A stretch of DNA of 64,000 bases from Lithobates sylvaticus (Eukaryota; Chordata; Amphibia; Anura; Ranidae), in assembly GCA_028564925.1 (NCBI GenBank), contig CM053034.1, forward strand, positions 92,823,626 to 92,887,625, written 5' to 3'. How positions within the stretch are numbered: the stretch's first letter is position 1; each line of letters begins with the position of its first letter. The translations under genes were made by a program, and so were the position numbers. Shown piece by piece: positions 37,019-49,143 of the stretch. The notes under the pieces were generated by a model that was given only the letters and a program-made list of their open reading frames with translations, searched no databases and was not told the origin of the DNA.

Positions 37019-37233
37019 TTTTTTTGCATTGATACATGTCCCCTGGGGCAGGACCCGGGTCTCCGAACACTTTTTATGACAATAATTTGCATATAAGCCT
37101 TTAAAATTAGCACTTTTGATTTTTCATGTTGATGTCCCATAGACTTTAACAGTGTTTGTGTGTTCATCCAAATCATTTGCCTGTTCGCAAGTTCTGGTGC
37201 GAACTGAACCGGGGGTTGTTTGGCTCATTCTTA
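37019..37233. mobile_element. Right-end fragment of the TAGGGATG hAT-type family
   Basis: Runs through TTGCATTGATACATGTCCCC, TAAAATTAGCACTTTTGAT and TTCTGGTGCGAACTGAACCG to a degraded end GGCTCATTCTTA. Matches the right 200 bases of the 12100-14874 element. Confidence 0.7.
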
Positions 37234-38571
37234 CTACAGATACCAGGGTGCCTTGGCGGGGCTCTGTAGCTTACGCATCTATTTGCAAATGTTCAGTTAG
37301 TGCCTGGATGACAAGGATTTATTTTCTTTCTTTAGTTTTTGTCTGTGTTATTTTCATGCCATCTTTAAAAATAAAACTGGCTACAAGTCAGATTTTAAGA
37401 AACCTGCCGTTTGGACTACGTTTTTCCCAGGGAAGGTGATTCCCATGAGCTAACCCCTGACAAAAGATATACTATATACGTGTGAAAAAAGGTGGACTGC
37501 ACGTCCTGTGTATTGGGTACTGTGGAGCAGGCAGGATCCAATCTGCCACTACTATACCACTCCAGTGAGTAACTGCACTCCCAAACATTTCTTGCTCAAT
37601 AGTTACTTTCTTTATTTGTAGCAAATACACACATAAAAATCCACCTTCTATCAGATAATAGTGAATTTTCCTTTAATACAGCTATCACCTAGATACCTAA
37701 AGGAACAAATTCAGTTCCTGGTACACATTCTGACAGCTGCTTAGCGAGGCGGTGGTTGATTGCGTTGCTTTTTCACTCATTTACGTCTACGGTTTAGGTG
37801 TGGCTAAAGTTAAGAGGACATGACACAGCTGTAGAAACGGAACTGCAAGATATTAAAGCCCTTTTCTTTGGTAAAACGTTTTCTTGTGAAAATGTGAAAG
37901 TGTACGTATATTCTATAATCAGTCTAGTGGTATATGTTATAATCAGTAGTGCACACCTTTCATCGTGCGGGTACTGTAGTTACTTATTAATCCCATGTAC
38001 TGTCGCTTTCAGCTGTCAGTCACTATAAGGTATTTAAAAAAAAAAAAGCTGAAATGTAGTCATAAAACCTTGTCATTTTACCCACACTTAAGCCTTCTTG
38101 TTTAATGCTGCCCATTTTACGTATGTATTAATAAACAATTGACTGCATAGGCACAAGTGTCTTGAATTATTTTTTGCTGCAAACCAATACTTCAAAACGA
38201 CATAGAAAATTATTTTTTTTAATGAAATTTGAAGCTTGTGCCAGGCACATTTACGTAACCCTTTGGGGCATTAAATGTATGTAGCACTTGGTCCCATTGG
38301 AATCTGCTTTTGCTATGCAGATTGGTTGGACAGTTTTCAGAAATGCTACTAAGAACCTTGTCCGGGAATGCTACTAAGAACGATACAGATTTGTAAGGGT
38401 AGATTTAGATATGTGCCTAAATCTTACTTGCCTCCGAAGCTGATCTGCATGCTTATCATGCTCCAGAGACTACTGACAGGCAGTGAGGAAGCGATGCGAT
38501 GCCTCCTCACCGCCTGTTTTAACCCCTATTTGTGCCAACAAACACTCAGTGGCGGCCCGTCCATAGGGGGT
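37234..38571. other. Intergenic stretch without recognised features
   Basis: AT-rich, no convincing frame. The last 40 bases (AGTGGCGGCCCGTCCATAGG) may be the edge of a repeat that contains the next satellite. Confidence 0.4.
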
Positions 38572-39958
38572 TCGGGCTGCATTATTTGATGTGACACAGG
38601 CAGGCTGCATTATTTGATGTGACACAGGCTGCATTATTTGATGTGACACAGGCTGGCTGCATTATTTGATGTGACACAGACAGGCTGCATTATTTTATGT
38701 GACACAGAGAGGCTGCATTATTTGATGTGACACAGGCTGCATTATTTTATGTGACACAGACAGGCTGCATTATTTGATGTGACACAGACAGGCTGCATTA
38801 TTTTATGTGACACAGGCAGGCTGCATTATTTTATGTGACACAGACAGGCTGCATTATTTGATGTGACACAGGCTGCATTATTTTATGTGACACAGGCAGG
38901 CTGCATTATTTGATGTGACACAGACAGGCTGCATTATTTGATGTGACACAGACTGGCTGCATTATTTGATGTGACACAGACAGGCTGCATTATTTGATGT
39001 GACACAGGCTGCATTATTTTATGTGACACAGGCAGGCTGCATTATTTGATGTGACACAGAGAGGCTGAATTATTTGATGTGACACAGGCTGCATTATTTT
39101 ATGTGACACAGACAGGCTGCATTATTTGATGTGACACAGACAGGCTGCATTATTTTATGTGACACAGGCTGGCTGCATTATTTGATGTGTCACAGGCTGA
39201 CTGCATTATTTTATGTGACACAGACTGGCTGCATTCTTTGATGTGACACAGGCAGGCTGCATTATTTGATGTGACACAGGCAGGCTGCATTCTTTGATGT
39301 GACACAGGCTGCATTATTTTATGTGACACAGGCTGGCTGCATTATTTGATGTGACACAGGCTGGCTGCATTATTTGATATGACACAGACAGGCTGCATTA
39401 TTTGATGTGACACAGACAGGCTGCATTATTTGATGTGACACAGACAGGCTGCATTATTTGATGTGACACAGGCAGGCTGCATTATTTGATGTGAAACAGG
39501 CAGGCTGCATTATTTGATGTGACACAGGCAGGCTGCATTATTTGATGTGAAACAGGCAGGCTGCATCATTTGATGTGACACAGGCAGGCTGCATTATTTG
39601 ATGTGACACAGGCAGGCTGCATTATTTGATGTGACACAGACAGACTGCATTATTTGATGTGACACAGGCAGGCTGCATTATTTTATGTGACACAGGCAGG
39701 CTGCATTATTTGATGTGAAACAGGCAGGCTGCATCATTTGATGTGACACAGGCAGGCTGCATTATTTGATGTGATACAGACAGGCTGCATTATTTGATGT
39801 GACACAGGCAGGCTGCATTATTTGATGTGAAACAGGCAGGCTGCATCATTTGATGTGACACAGGCAGGCTGCATTATTTGATGTGACACATGCAGGCTGC
39901 TTTATTTGATGTGACACAGGCTGGCTGCATTATTTGATGTGACACAGGCAGGCTGCTT
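38572..39958 (+). repeat. Minisatellite with 28-bp and 24-bp units, about 50 copies
   Basis: Units read GGCTGCATTATTTGATGTGA followed by CACAGGCA (28 bp) or CACA (24 bp). Unit variants (TTTTATG for TTTGATG, GAAACA for GACACA, GCATCATT for GCATTATT) recur in the same order at about 39540, 39710 and 39840, showing expansion of multi-unit blocks. Confidence 0.93.
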
Positions 39959-40315
39959 TATTTGGTGGGACACAGGCTGCATTTAGTGGGACACAGGCAG
40001 GCTGTATTTAGTGGGACACAGGCAGGCTGTATTTAGTGGGACACAGGCAGGCTGTATTTGGTGGGAAACAGGCTGTATTTGGTGGGACACAGGCTGCATT
40101 TGGTGAGACACAGGCAGGCTATATTTGGTGGGAAACAGGCTGTATTTGGTGGGACACAGGCTGCATTTGGTGAGACACAGGCTGCATTTTGTGTGACACA
40201 GGCTTCATTTTGTGTGACACAGACTGCATTTTCTGCGACACAGGCTACATTTTATGTGACACATGCTACATTTTATGTGACACAGGCTGCATTTTATGGG
40301 ACACAGGCTGCATGT
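39959..40315 (+). repeat. Diverged second minisatellite block adjoining the 28-bp array
   Basis: Units of about 19-24 bp of the form GGGACACAGGCTGxATTTxGT, with GTATTTAGTGGGACACAGG variants. They share the ACACAGGCTGCATT core of the neighbouring array but lack TTGATGTG. The glutamine/threonine/alanine-rich frame at 40058-40348 reflects the repeat. Confidence 0.85.
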
Positions 40316-41722
40316 AAGGAGGGACTCTGCTGCGGGCACCTGATGTAAGGATAGCATCTGGTGGCAGGCGACATGGCTAGTGACATGCTCAGTGTTCCCA
40401 CTGATTCTGCATTATGTTGAGTTGAATGATTTCATTTTATATTACAATGTAATAATAGAAATAATGCGCTTCCATCATCCTGAGACCATAACAACCATGG
40501 TGCCGGGATGATTGAAGTGCTAACACCAGGTATTTGGAATATCTTTATCTGCTGATTGTTAAACTTTGTAGAATACACATATTTCTATTGTTGTGCAGGA
40601 TCTGGGCCTGTTGTCCCTACATCCCTCTCTCCATGTGATTAAAAAGGTACTGAAACAACTCCTATCTGGTCACAGTCTACAATATAGATGCAATTAGTCG
40701 CCAGCAAGCTTGTTTAAAATTGAATAGCTCTTTATTCTTGTATGATCACATAGAAAAGCAATGTTTCAGGACCACACAGGGACCCTTTCCTAGGCATACT
40801 TGGTCAATGACATTACCCAGGATTCCCCACCAATTTGCTTACAAACAGAAGCCCACAGGAATTTGTCATTTAGCATGATAAGTGATACCATGGCAAAATG
40901 ACAAACTTCTGTTTGATGTTTGTTTACTGGCAAAGCACCTTGTTCCCAAATTGATGAGGAAAAGGCCAACCCTGGCTGGGTGGTGGTGGGGGTCTTCAGG
41001 TTTGGTGCTTACCAAAATATGGAAGCCCCCTTGAAAAAACAGGCCCTCAGATACCACATTCCCCTCGGTGAATTAGTAAGAAGTACATAGTACTCATTCG
41101 TCAAGAAAAAGTCAATGGTAAATAAACACACACATGCTTTTTGACAAGTCCTATAATTAAGAAAACAATGTCCCACAATGTAAATCCACCATCAATCACA
41201 TCAGATTTATGTCAATCATAATGCCCATCAGCCACTGACCCTTCAAACTAAAAAACCTGCCACCAACACGTCACTTGACTCCCGCCAAATGTCATCTCCT
41301 GGTCCCTGCTGCTGCAATATAAGTAAAAGGGTGGGTCACCGGGTGATGTCATTGACCATTCATGAGCATGACTATATTTGGTCAATGACGTCACTGGGAT
41401 TACTGTAATGTCAATGACCAAATAGAGTGTTAGGCTATTTTCTCTATTGGTGGATGTTGGTGGATGTTAACTCTTGTGATCAAATGTATCTAATACTTAT
41501 TTTTTCCTATTAGGACTGAATGTTAGGGATAGTTAAATTTGCCCAGTGAAAGGCAACAAGAAAACTATCACATACATATTACAAGTATTGTGTTACTTGT
41601 TATGATTGAATGAATGTTGGGACCTTCGCAAAACAAATCTTTTATAAATAAACGGCTTAGTTTGCTAAAGCACCATGATCCATAAACAATAGACATGTTT
41701 TATTTTATTTTTCTTTATTGTT
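40316..41722. other. Intergenic stretch without a supported gene
   Basis: About 40690-40810 resembles the 3' AT-rich end and stem of the structured repeats (TTTATTCTTGTATGATCAC, then TGTTTCAGG). 41330-41430 has repeated TTGGTCAATGACxTCA words. No frame is convincing. Confidence 0.4.
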
Positions 41723-41726
41723 TTAA

Positions 41727-42215
41727 AGGGGTTGTAAACCCTCGTGTTTTTTCACGTTGATGCATCCTATGCATTAAGGTGAAAAAACTTCTTCAAGTGA
41801 CCGGCCCCCTATCCCCCCCCCCCCCTCCGTTTTACTCACCTGCCTGGAATTTCCCACGGCGGAGACACGCTCTTCCTCTGCCCGGGGTTCTCGGCTCTTG
41901 ATTGGCTAGATTGATAGCAACGCAGCTATTGGCTTCCGCTGATGTCAATCAAATCCAATGACGTGGCACCGGGGGCGGGCCAAGTCTGACATTCTAAAGA
42001 CACAAATACTGGACTTGGGAGCGCACCCACAAGGTAACCCCCCGGGAGAGTGCTTCTCCTAGAGGGTTATACGATGCAGGGAGGAGCTACCAGCGCCACC
42101 AGGGGGACCCAAGAAGAGGATGATCGGGGCCACTCTGTGCAAAACAAACTGCACAGTGGAGGTAAGTATGAAATGTTTTTTTTTTTTTTTTTTAAAACAA
42201 AGCTTTACAATCACT
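41727..42215. mobile_element. TTAA-site MITE (489 bp)
   Basis: TTAA at 41723-41726 and 42216-42219 flank inverted termini AGGGGTTGTAAACC and AGTGATTGTAAAGC. The interior is CpG-rich with poly-C and poly-T runs and has no gene. The 4-bp TTAA duplication fits piggyBac or Kolobok elements. Confidence 0.7.
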
Positions 42216-42559
42216 TTAACCTTTTTCTATTTTTGCATCTCAGTGCTGCTGATTAGGTTTAAGCTTGGGTTCAGTCTGAACACATATTCAACCAAAGTGG
42301 GAAGCAACCTGTACGTGGCTGTATTAGGTCAAATACAGTGTATCCAGAAAGTATTCACAGCGCTTCACTTTTTTTTCCACATTTTGTTATTTTTACAGCC
42401 TTTTTCCAAAATGGATTCAATTATTTTTTTCCTCAAGTCTACAAACAATACTCCATAATGACATGAATGTGAAAGAAGTTTGTTTGAGATAATTGCAAAT
42501 GTATTAAAGACAAAATACGAAAAAAATCAAATACATACCGTAAGTATTCACAGCCTTTG

Positions 42560-43836
42560 CTCAATACTTTGTTGAAGCACCTTTGGCACCAATTACAGCC
42601 TCAAGTCTTTTTGAGTATTATGCTACAAGCTTGGCACACCTACTATTGGGCAGTTTCTCCCATTCTTCTTTGCAGGACCTCTCAAGCTCCATCAGGTTGG
42701 ATGGGAAGCTCCGGTGCACAGCCATTTTCAGATCTCCCAGAGATGTTCAATCGGGTTCAAATCTGGGGTCTGGCTGGGCATTCACAGAGTTGTCCCGTAG
42801 CCACTCCTTTGTTATCTTGGCTGTGTGTTTAGGGTCGTTGTCCTGTTGGAAGATGAACCTTCACCCCAGTCTGAGGTCCAGAGTGCTCTGGAGCAGGTTT
42901 TCATCAAGCATGTCTCTGTACATTGCTGCATTAATTTTTCCCCTCGATCCTGACTAGTCTCCCAGTTCCTGCCACTGAAAAACATCCCCATGGCATGATG
43001 CTGCCACCACCATGCTTCACTGTAGGGATGGTATTGGCCAGGTGATGAGCATTGCCTGGTTTCCTCCAGACATGGCACTTGCCGTTCAGACCAAAGAGTT
43101 CAATCTTTGTTTTATTAGACCAGAGAATTTTGTTTTTCATGGTCTGAGAGTCCTTCAGTTGCCTTTTGGCAAAGTACAGACGGGCTGTCATGTGTCTTTT
43201 ACTGAGGCGTGGCTTCCGTCTGGCCACTCTACCATACAGGCCTGATTGGTGGAGTGCTGCAGAGATGGTTGTTCTTCTGGAAGGTTCTCCTCTGTCCACA
43301 GAGAAATGCTGGAGCTCTGTCAGAGCGACCATCGAGTTCTTGGTCGCCTCCCTGACTAAGGCCCTTCTCCCCCGATCGATCAGTTTGGTCGGGCCGCCCG
43401 CTCTAGAAAAAGTTCTAGTGGTTCCAAACTTCTTCCATTTCCGGATGATGGAGGCTGCTGTGCTCATAGGTGTGAGCAGCCTATTGATTTAGAGTGTACA
43501 CCCCAAAGCTCAAACACACATGCATGTGTGTGTCTACATATATGTATATGACCCCAGCACATTGATCTCCCTGCTGGCACAGTGAAAGAGAAGTTCAAAA
43601 GGACTTCTTTTATGGCAGGGCCGATAAGAGGGAGATCGTTCCCATCTCCCTGGCTGCACACAGAGTAATAATGCTAATGCACACAAGGTGATTAGGCTGT
43701 GCCCAGGCACACCTGGCACACCCTGTGCACACGCCTATGCCTTCAATGCCGCAGAAATGTTTCTGTACCCATCCCTAGATCTGTGCCTTGGTACAATCCT
43801 GTCTCGGAGGTCTACAGACAATTCCTTGGACTTCAT
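42560..43836 (-). pseudogene. Tc1-type transposase, broken by frameshifts and a nested MITE
   Basis: The N-terminus MKSKELSVDLRDRIVPRHRS begins at 43836 and reads the first helix-turn-helix until the MITE at 43739. It resumes at about 43464 with STAASIIRKWKKFGTTRTFS, a linker GGPTKL, and the catalytic core ILWSNKTKIELFG, where the usual WTDET aspartate is replaced by N, then TVKHGGGSIMPWGCF. After about 42931 the frame is lost, though NDPKH-type and NPIEHLW-type remains are readable in other frames. At least two frameshifts, the insertion and the lost catalytic aspartate make it inactive. Confidence 0.85.
43465..43739. mobile_element. Short MITE inside the Tc1 transposase (275 bp)
   Basis: Inverted termini CATAGGTGTGAGCAG and CATAGGCGTGTGCACAG (other strand). 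The interior has GTGTGCCAGGTGTGCCTGGG on the minus strand and a TG-rich tract. It separates two collinear parts of the transposase. A target duplication could not be defined because a few transposase bases seem to be missing. Confidence 0.65.
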
Positions 43837-44195
43837 GGCTTGGTTTGTGCTCTGACTTGCACTGTTAACTGTGGAACTTTTTATAGACAGGTGTGTGTCT
43901 TTCCAAATCATGTCCAATCAATTCAATTTACCACAGGTGGACTCCAGTCAAGTTGAAGAAACATCTCAAGGATGATCAGTGGAAACAGGACATACCTGAG
44001 CTCAATTTGGTACATGTGTTTTAGTTTTTTCTTGTTTTTTTATAAATTTGCATATATTTCTTTTACTTTGTTATTATGAGGTATTGTTTGTAGAATATTG
44101 AGGAAAATAATGAATTTAATCCATTTTGGAATGAGGCTATAACATAACAAAATGTGGAAAAAGTGAAGCGCTATGAATACTTTCCGGGTGCACTG

Positions 44196-46500
44196 TATAT
44201 CATGAGCATCCCTGACCTTTGTGGATGTACAGCCCTGGGGAAGAGAATAGCTCATCCGCAGCTGATTGGCCCAGCACTGACAGCTTCCTTCTGGGTTTGA
44301 CCTAATCAGTGGCCGATGGTGCTCAATAATTCGGGTGGGGGGGGACGGCAAACCAACGCCAAATTGTTAGAGGATTATCTGGGTTGTGGTTCAACATTTG
44401 AGTTAGAAGTAATAAACTCTTTAAAGCACTAGAGGGAGCTTCTTAGATTTGCATACACAGCACATATTGATGCAAAATGATCTGATGATAAAGTGTACTA
44501 AATATCATTTGAAGCATTTTTGCTAATCTGTTCGAAAAGTGCAGAAATATTTTTTTTGATCATACCAGAATTTCAGAGCTGTTCTGTGTTTTCTGCAAAC
44601 TTCTTGTGTAATCATACTATAAAGAGCCTGTTTAACCCTCCTAGTTCATATACAGAATGATTAGCTTTTATGATGTTGAGATAGTGGCTGATTATTGTAG
44701 CAAAGACAATGGAAGGAATGACACAACTTAATCCACAAAAATGCTGTGTGTTGTCAGCCCACAGACAGGTCTTAAAGCTGAACTCCAGGGAAATGAAAAT
44801 ATACCATTGTGATGGGGTTCCTCTCAACACTGTAAGGAGGTAAACGCTTATTTTTAACTAGAGGACTAGTAAAAACACATTTACTTACCTCATTGCTCAC
44901 TCCCGCAGGCTAAAATTCCATGAAACAGTCCCCTGCAGCCTCCTATCTTTGCTGCACCTGCCAGGGGTTGCTGCTGAAATGTCACCACATATGATTAATC
45001 AGTCAGAGGATGCAGAGGGCCCACCCATAAGCCATAGTGTCATAAGGAAGAGGTGAGCACCAGCTTTGAGAAGCAAGAAATAACAGTCCACTTGTAAGCA
45101 GGTTGAAATTAACCTAGTTAGGTGCTGCCCCAGACGGGGGTTAGAGATTAATGTCATTCCTGGTTCTTTGGTTCTTGGCGGGTTTTCTTTGGGTCTGACC
45201 CACTGATCCTGTGATAAAAGAGAGAGACAGTAGTTCGGAGCTGAGGGCCGAGCCAAGCCGAGCCCAGAGCCCAAAGAGGGGTCACAGAGCCGCACTTATG
45301 AGGAGTGAGAATGTCACCTGCTGTTGCTACTGCCGTCATGTAAAAGGTCCCTACAGATAACAGTTACTGGGGAATACCACAGATGGACCCCTATTTATTC
45401 ATGGACTCTACCTTTGCATGTATGCTGGGGCAGCACATAGTCTGAGATAGGATTAGGGATGTAGAAATTAATATTGTTCTTGCATGTGGACTTTGTAATT
45501 TAAAGCACCTTTTCAAGTATAGATTTCAAAACCTTGTTCCCGCCTGGTATGAAGTTAATAAAGGGGTGTAATGCAGGTAACTGGCACCTTTTGTTCAATT
45601 CAGGTCACTGAGGTACTTTGGGGTATGAAGACATCAGTACAAGAGTTAATATAGTGTGAAGTACAAGCATATGGTTACCTAAAGTAATTGAAGTTTACCA
45701 AGCAGCCTGTTGTTAGGCATGTGCCTGGGACAGGTGGGATAGCCTTTTGCAGGAAGGAGTTGTTGTCAGCACTCCTTCCATGAGTGGTCCATCTCCCATA
45801 GCAGCAGAAGCAGACTTGTGCCATAGAGGCCCTCAGTCTGTAAACAGGTATGGAAGAGTTAAGTGAAGTTAAGTGCAAGCTTGGAGTTCACGCTAGGAGC
45901 ACGGCGGGACTCAATACTGTTACTGGAAGTGAGGTGGTCGGTGATACACTGGAGAGGTGTATGTCGACAAAGCTCAGCATGTCCCTCCTAAATTCAAGTT
46001 ACGGAGAAGGTGCACATTGTCACTGTTGGAGAGCAGTTAAAGTGCAAGTGTAAATGGTGTACGTTCATTTCTAAAAGTGGAGGCCCTCCTTAAGGTCAAG
46101 TATTCCCCACAGCGGCCTCAGCCTAGTCCCGGGGCATTGATGAAAATGGCACAGACGAACCCACCCCAGGGTAGGCCTCCTATTTGACCCAAACTGGCAC
46201 CCAACGAGGAGGGGAACATATAGAGGAGGTGTAGAGGAGGTGTACTGCAACCTAACTGCACCCTACCCTTACACACTGCAAGGGTAGCTTTTTTCATATA
46301 CAGTACCTACTGTAGAGTTCAGCTTTACGTGTAGGTTTACACTGGAATTCCTGTGCAAATCAGTGTTATGTGATTTCAACCCTTTCATTTGATTGGGCTG
46401 AAATTTCACTGCATCGCACCAAAAGTAATGTATGCACTACTTTTAAAAATGTAGGAATACAAAAAACACAGTCACTTCCAGCACTAATAGGTCTTCCAAG
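44196..46500. other. Intergenic stretch with a weak repeat edge and a primer-site-like sequence
   Basis: TTAAAGCTGAACTCCAGG at 44773 resembles the start of a ranid TTAA-site MITE, right end not found. TGGCACCCAACGAGGAGG at 46195-46212 resembles a tRNA-Lys primer site, but no LTR pair could be found around it. Frames at 44999-45339 have no recognisable domain. Confidence 0.4.
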
Positions 46501-47215
46501 TAGGGATGAGCCGAACACCCCCCTGTTCGGTTCACACCAGAACCTGCGAACAGACCTAAAGTTTGTGTGAACTTTAGAACCCTATTAAAGTACTCGAACG
46601 TTCAAAATCAAAAGTGCTATAATGAATTGTCGGCTCCCGTAATACAGTCATTGAAAGTCATTGATAAAAAAAAAGAGCGTGGGGTTCTCCCCAAATTCAA
46701 TTACCAGGCACTTCAGGTCTGGTATGGATATTAAGGGAAACCCTAGGTCAAATTTAAAAAAAAAAAATGACGTGGGGTTCCCCCTAAATATCCATAACAG
46801 ATCCTTCAGGTCTGGTATGGATTTTAAGGGGAACTCCACGCCAAATTTACAAAAAAAATGGCGTGGAGTCCCCCTCAAAATCCATACCAGACCCTTGTCC
46901 GAGCACGCAACCTGGCAGGCCACAGGAAAAGAGGGGGGGACGAGAGAGCGCCCCCCCTCCTAAATCATACCAGGCCAAATGCCCTTAACATTGGGAGAAT
47001 GCTTTGGGGGTCTGTGACCCCTCAAAGCACCATGTCCCCATGTTGATGAGGAGGGTCTCATCCCCACAACCCTGGCCGGTGGTTGTGGGGGTCTGCGGGC
47101 GGGGGACTTATCAGAATCTGGAAGCCCCCTTTAACAAAGTTTCACAAAGAAAGTGTAAAAAATTGTTAAAAAACACACAGACACCGTTGGGAAAAGTCCT
47201 TTATTAAAAATACAT
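46501..47215. mobile_element. Left half of a TAGGGATG hAT-type element
   Basis: Starts TAGGGATGAGCCGAACACCC and follows the family left arm (CAAAAGTGCTATAATGAATT, TCTGGTATGGATATTAAGGG, CCTGGCAGGCCACAGGAAAA) until the AAAGTCCTTTATTAAAAAT block that marks the inner arm. The second arm is absent. Confidence 0.75.
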
Positions 47216-48526
47216 TTTTTTTTTTTTAATTCCAGTGGTGGTAATCCACTCTAGCGATGGGTGATCTCTTCTCCGACGTCCAGCGCAGTGCATCCTGTCT
47301 CCATGGAGACACTGAGGGAATCCCGCCTAGCTCTGAGGAAGGGGGTGCACCCCCGAAACGTGTTAGCTGTACCCCGTGTTCTGTGCATGTCCATAAACTG
47401 TGTTTATGGCCTTTTGTCAGTTGAATTTTGTGAGTACTCAATTTTATATAAAAAATTCTTATCATTAAATTATCTTTGGTAATGCACTAGGTGCCTTCCA
47501 TTTCTGTTTTTCTTGTACTTACTTTTAAAAATGTACTGTAACTGTATTGCATGGTACTGCAGTACCATGCAATCAGATGCAGGCAAATGCACTGTTGCGA
47601 TCTGCTTTTGGGGTGTCATTGAGATTACATTGATACCCACAGCACAAGGAACAGCCAGTGAGTTTTGAATGTGGTGCAGGAAATATGCAAAGAATGAGGG
47701 TTTCTGGTATGAACCTGCCTTTAGAGCATGTTTTTTTCTACCAAACCAACATATATTTTTCTGTACGTGCAGAGTCTTTAAAGGGATAAAACGTTGTTAT
47801 ACACTTTAAATAAATACACTGGCCATAATTATCTGCCAAATCTATAATAATGCATGGCCACAAAAAAGAAAAAAAAAGTGCATTAGCGTTTGGAGTGAAG
47901 CTTCTTCTGTAAGTAGTAAACTAACTGTATATTTGTGTAATTACTTAAAAACAAAACTTGTCCACTTTAAACTCAAAGGCCCTGCTAAAGGTCCCTTGAC
48001 TTCCTAGACTAACCCTAATCAGCCTGAATTAAAGGAGAACTAAAGGCAAATCTTTTTTATTTTATTTTGGAAAGTGTAAGGGAGGGTTGTATACAGTGGG
48101 GGCTGATGGTATATTTTTTTGGGGGGGCGGCAATCCATCTGGTGCCAACACCACACCCCCACCCTCTGGTTGGTAGATCGGTCCCCGCATTAACCACATC
48201 TAGGCCACAGGCTTTTTCTGGGTGGTGGGCCTCTGCTTCTCTTCCTTCCTCTGCTTCACTGCGGCATGGTTTCCCCTGTGTCTCCTCCCGCCTCCTCCTC
48301 AGTGGTCAATAGAATTGCTTCTCCTCTTGGCCAATCGGGTCTTAGGATCCGCTTCCTGAGCCGGGATTAGAAGTGGGTGGGCTCACCCTTTTTTTAAGCC
48401 AATTAGAGCCTCAGGCTCTAATTATGTGCTGCTTCTAAAAAAAAACTGTACATTAGGGGCCAGGCGCATGGATTAGGGGGGCGATGACCCTGCACCCCAT
48501 AGGGACAGGCAACCACTGGTTATAAC
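47216..48526. other. Stretch with one structured repeat, otherwise unrecognised
   Basis: Apart from the repeat at 47235-47480 no feature is supported. TAAAGGAGAACTAAAGGCAAA near 48031 may be a MITE edge. Confidence 0.4.
47235..47480 (+). repeat. Structured repeat with GGGGGTGCACCCCC hairpin and GAAACGTGTT
   Basis: The perfect palindrome at 47341-47354 is directly followed by GAAACGTGTT (47355-47364), then an AT-rich tail ending near 47480. Preceded by GCTCTGAGGAA. Same layout as the motif at 18587-18625 and, on the minus strand, at 6725-6760. Confidence 0.6.
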
Positions 48527-49143
48527 TAGGGATGAGCCGAACACCCCCTGGTTCAGATCGCAGAAGAACATGCAAACAGGCAAAAAATTTGTTAGAACAA
48601 GCGAACACCGTTAAAGTCTATGGGACACAAACGTGAAAAATAAAAGTGCTAATTTTAAAGGCTTTAATGCAAGTTAATAATAGTTTGGGGACCCGGGGTC
48701 CTGCCCCAGGGGATATGTATCAATGCAAAAAAAAGTTTTCAAAAAGGCCGTTTTTTTTGGGAGCAGTGATGTTATTAATACTTAAAGTGAAACAATAAAA
48801 ATTAAATATTCCTTTAAATATCTTGCCTGGGGGGGTGTCCTTAGTATGCTTGTAAAGTAGCACATCTTTCACATGTTTATAACAGTACCACAGCAAAATT
48901 ACATTTCTAAAGGAAAAAATTTAATTTAAAACTGTTTGCGACTGTAATGTATTGTCGGATCCCTGCAATATAGATAAAAATATAAAAAATTCATACAAAA
49001 AAAACGGCGTGGATGTCACTCCCAAAATCCATACCAGGCTTTTCAGGTCTGGTATGGATATTAAGGGAAACCCTGCACCCAAATTAAAAAAAAAAAATGG
49101 CGAGGGGGTCCCCCGGGCACTAAATACTGTGAACAGCAGTATA

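Larger units (their letters stand above)
42336..44195. mobile_element. Tc1/mariner transposon, full ends, decayed (1860 bp)
   Basis: TA at 42334-42335 and 44196-44197 flank termini CAGTGTATCCAGAAAGTATT and, inverted, CAGTGCACCCGGAAAGTATT. The long inverted repeats (about 160 bp) continue through GCGCTTCACTTTTTTTCCAC and CAAAATGGATT. This Tc1 family is distinct from the Frog Prince-like copies. Its transposase is broken and carries a MITE. Confidence 0.88.

Noticed and set aside
38572-39958. CRISPR-like regularly repeated 28-bp units
   Set aside because: Units are directly adjacent without unique spacers and lie in a vertebrate genome; it is a minisatellite.
46195-46212. Primer-site-like TGGCACCCAACGAGGAGG
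   Set aside because: No LTR pair or polypurine tract could be found around it, so an LTR element is not supported.
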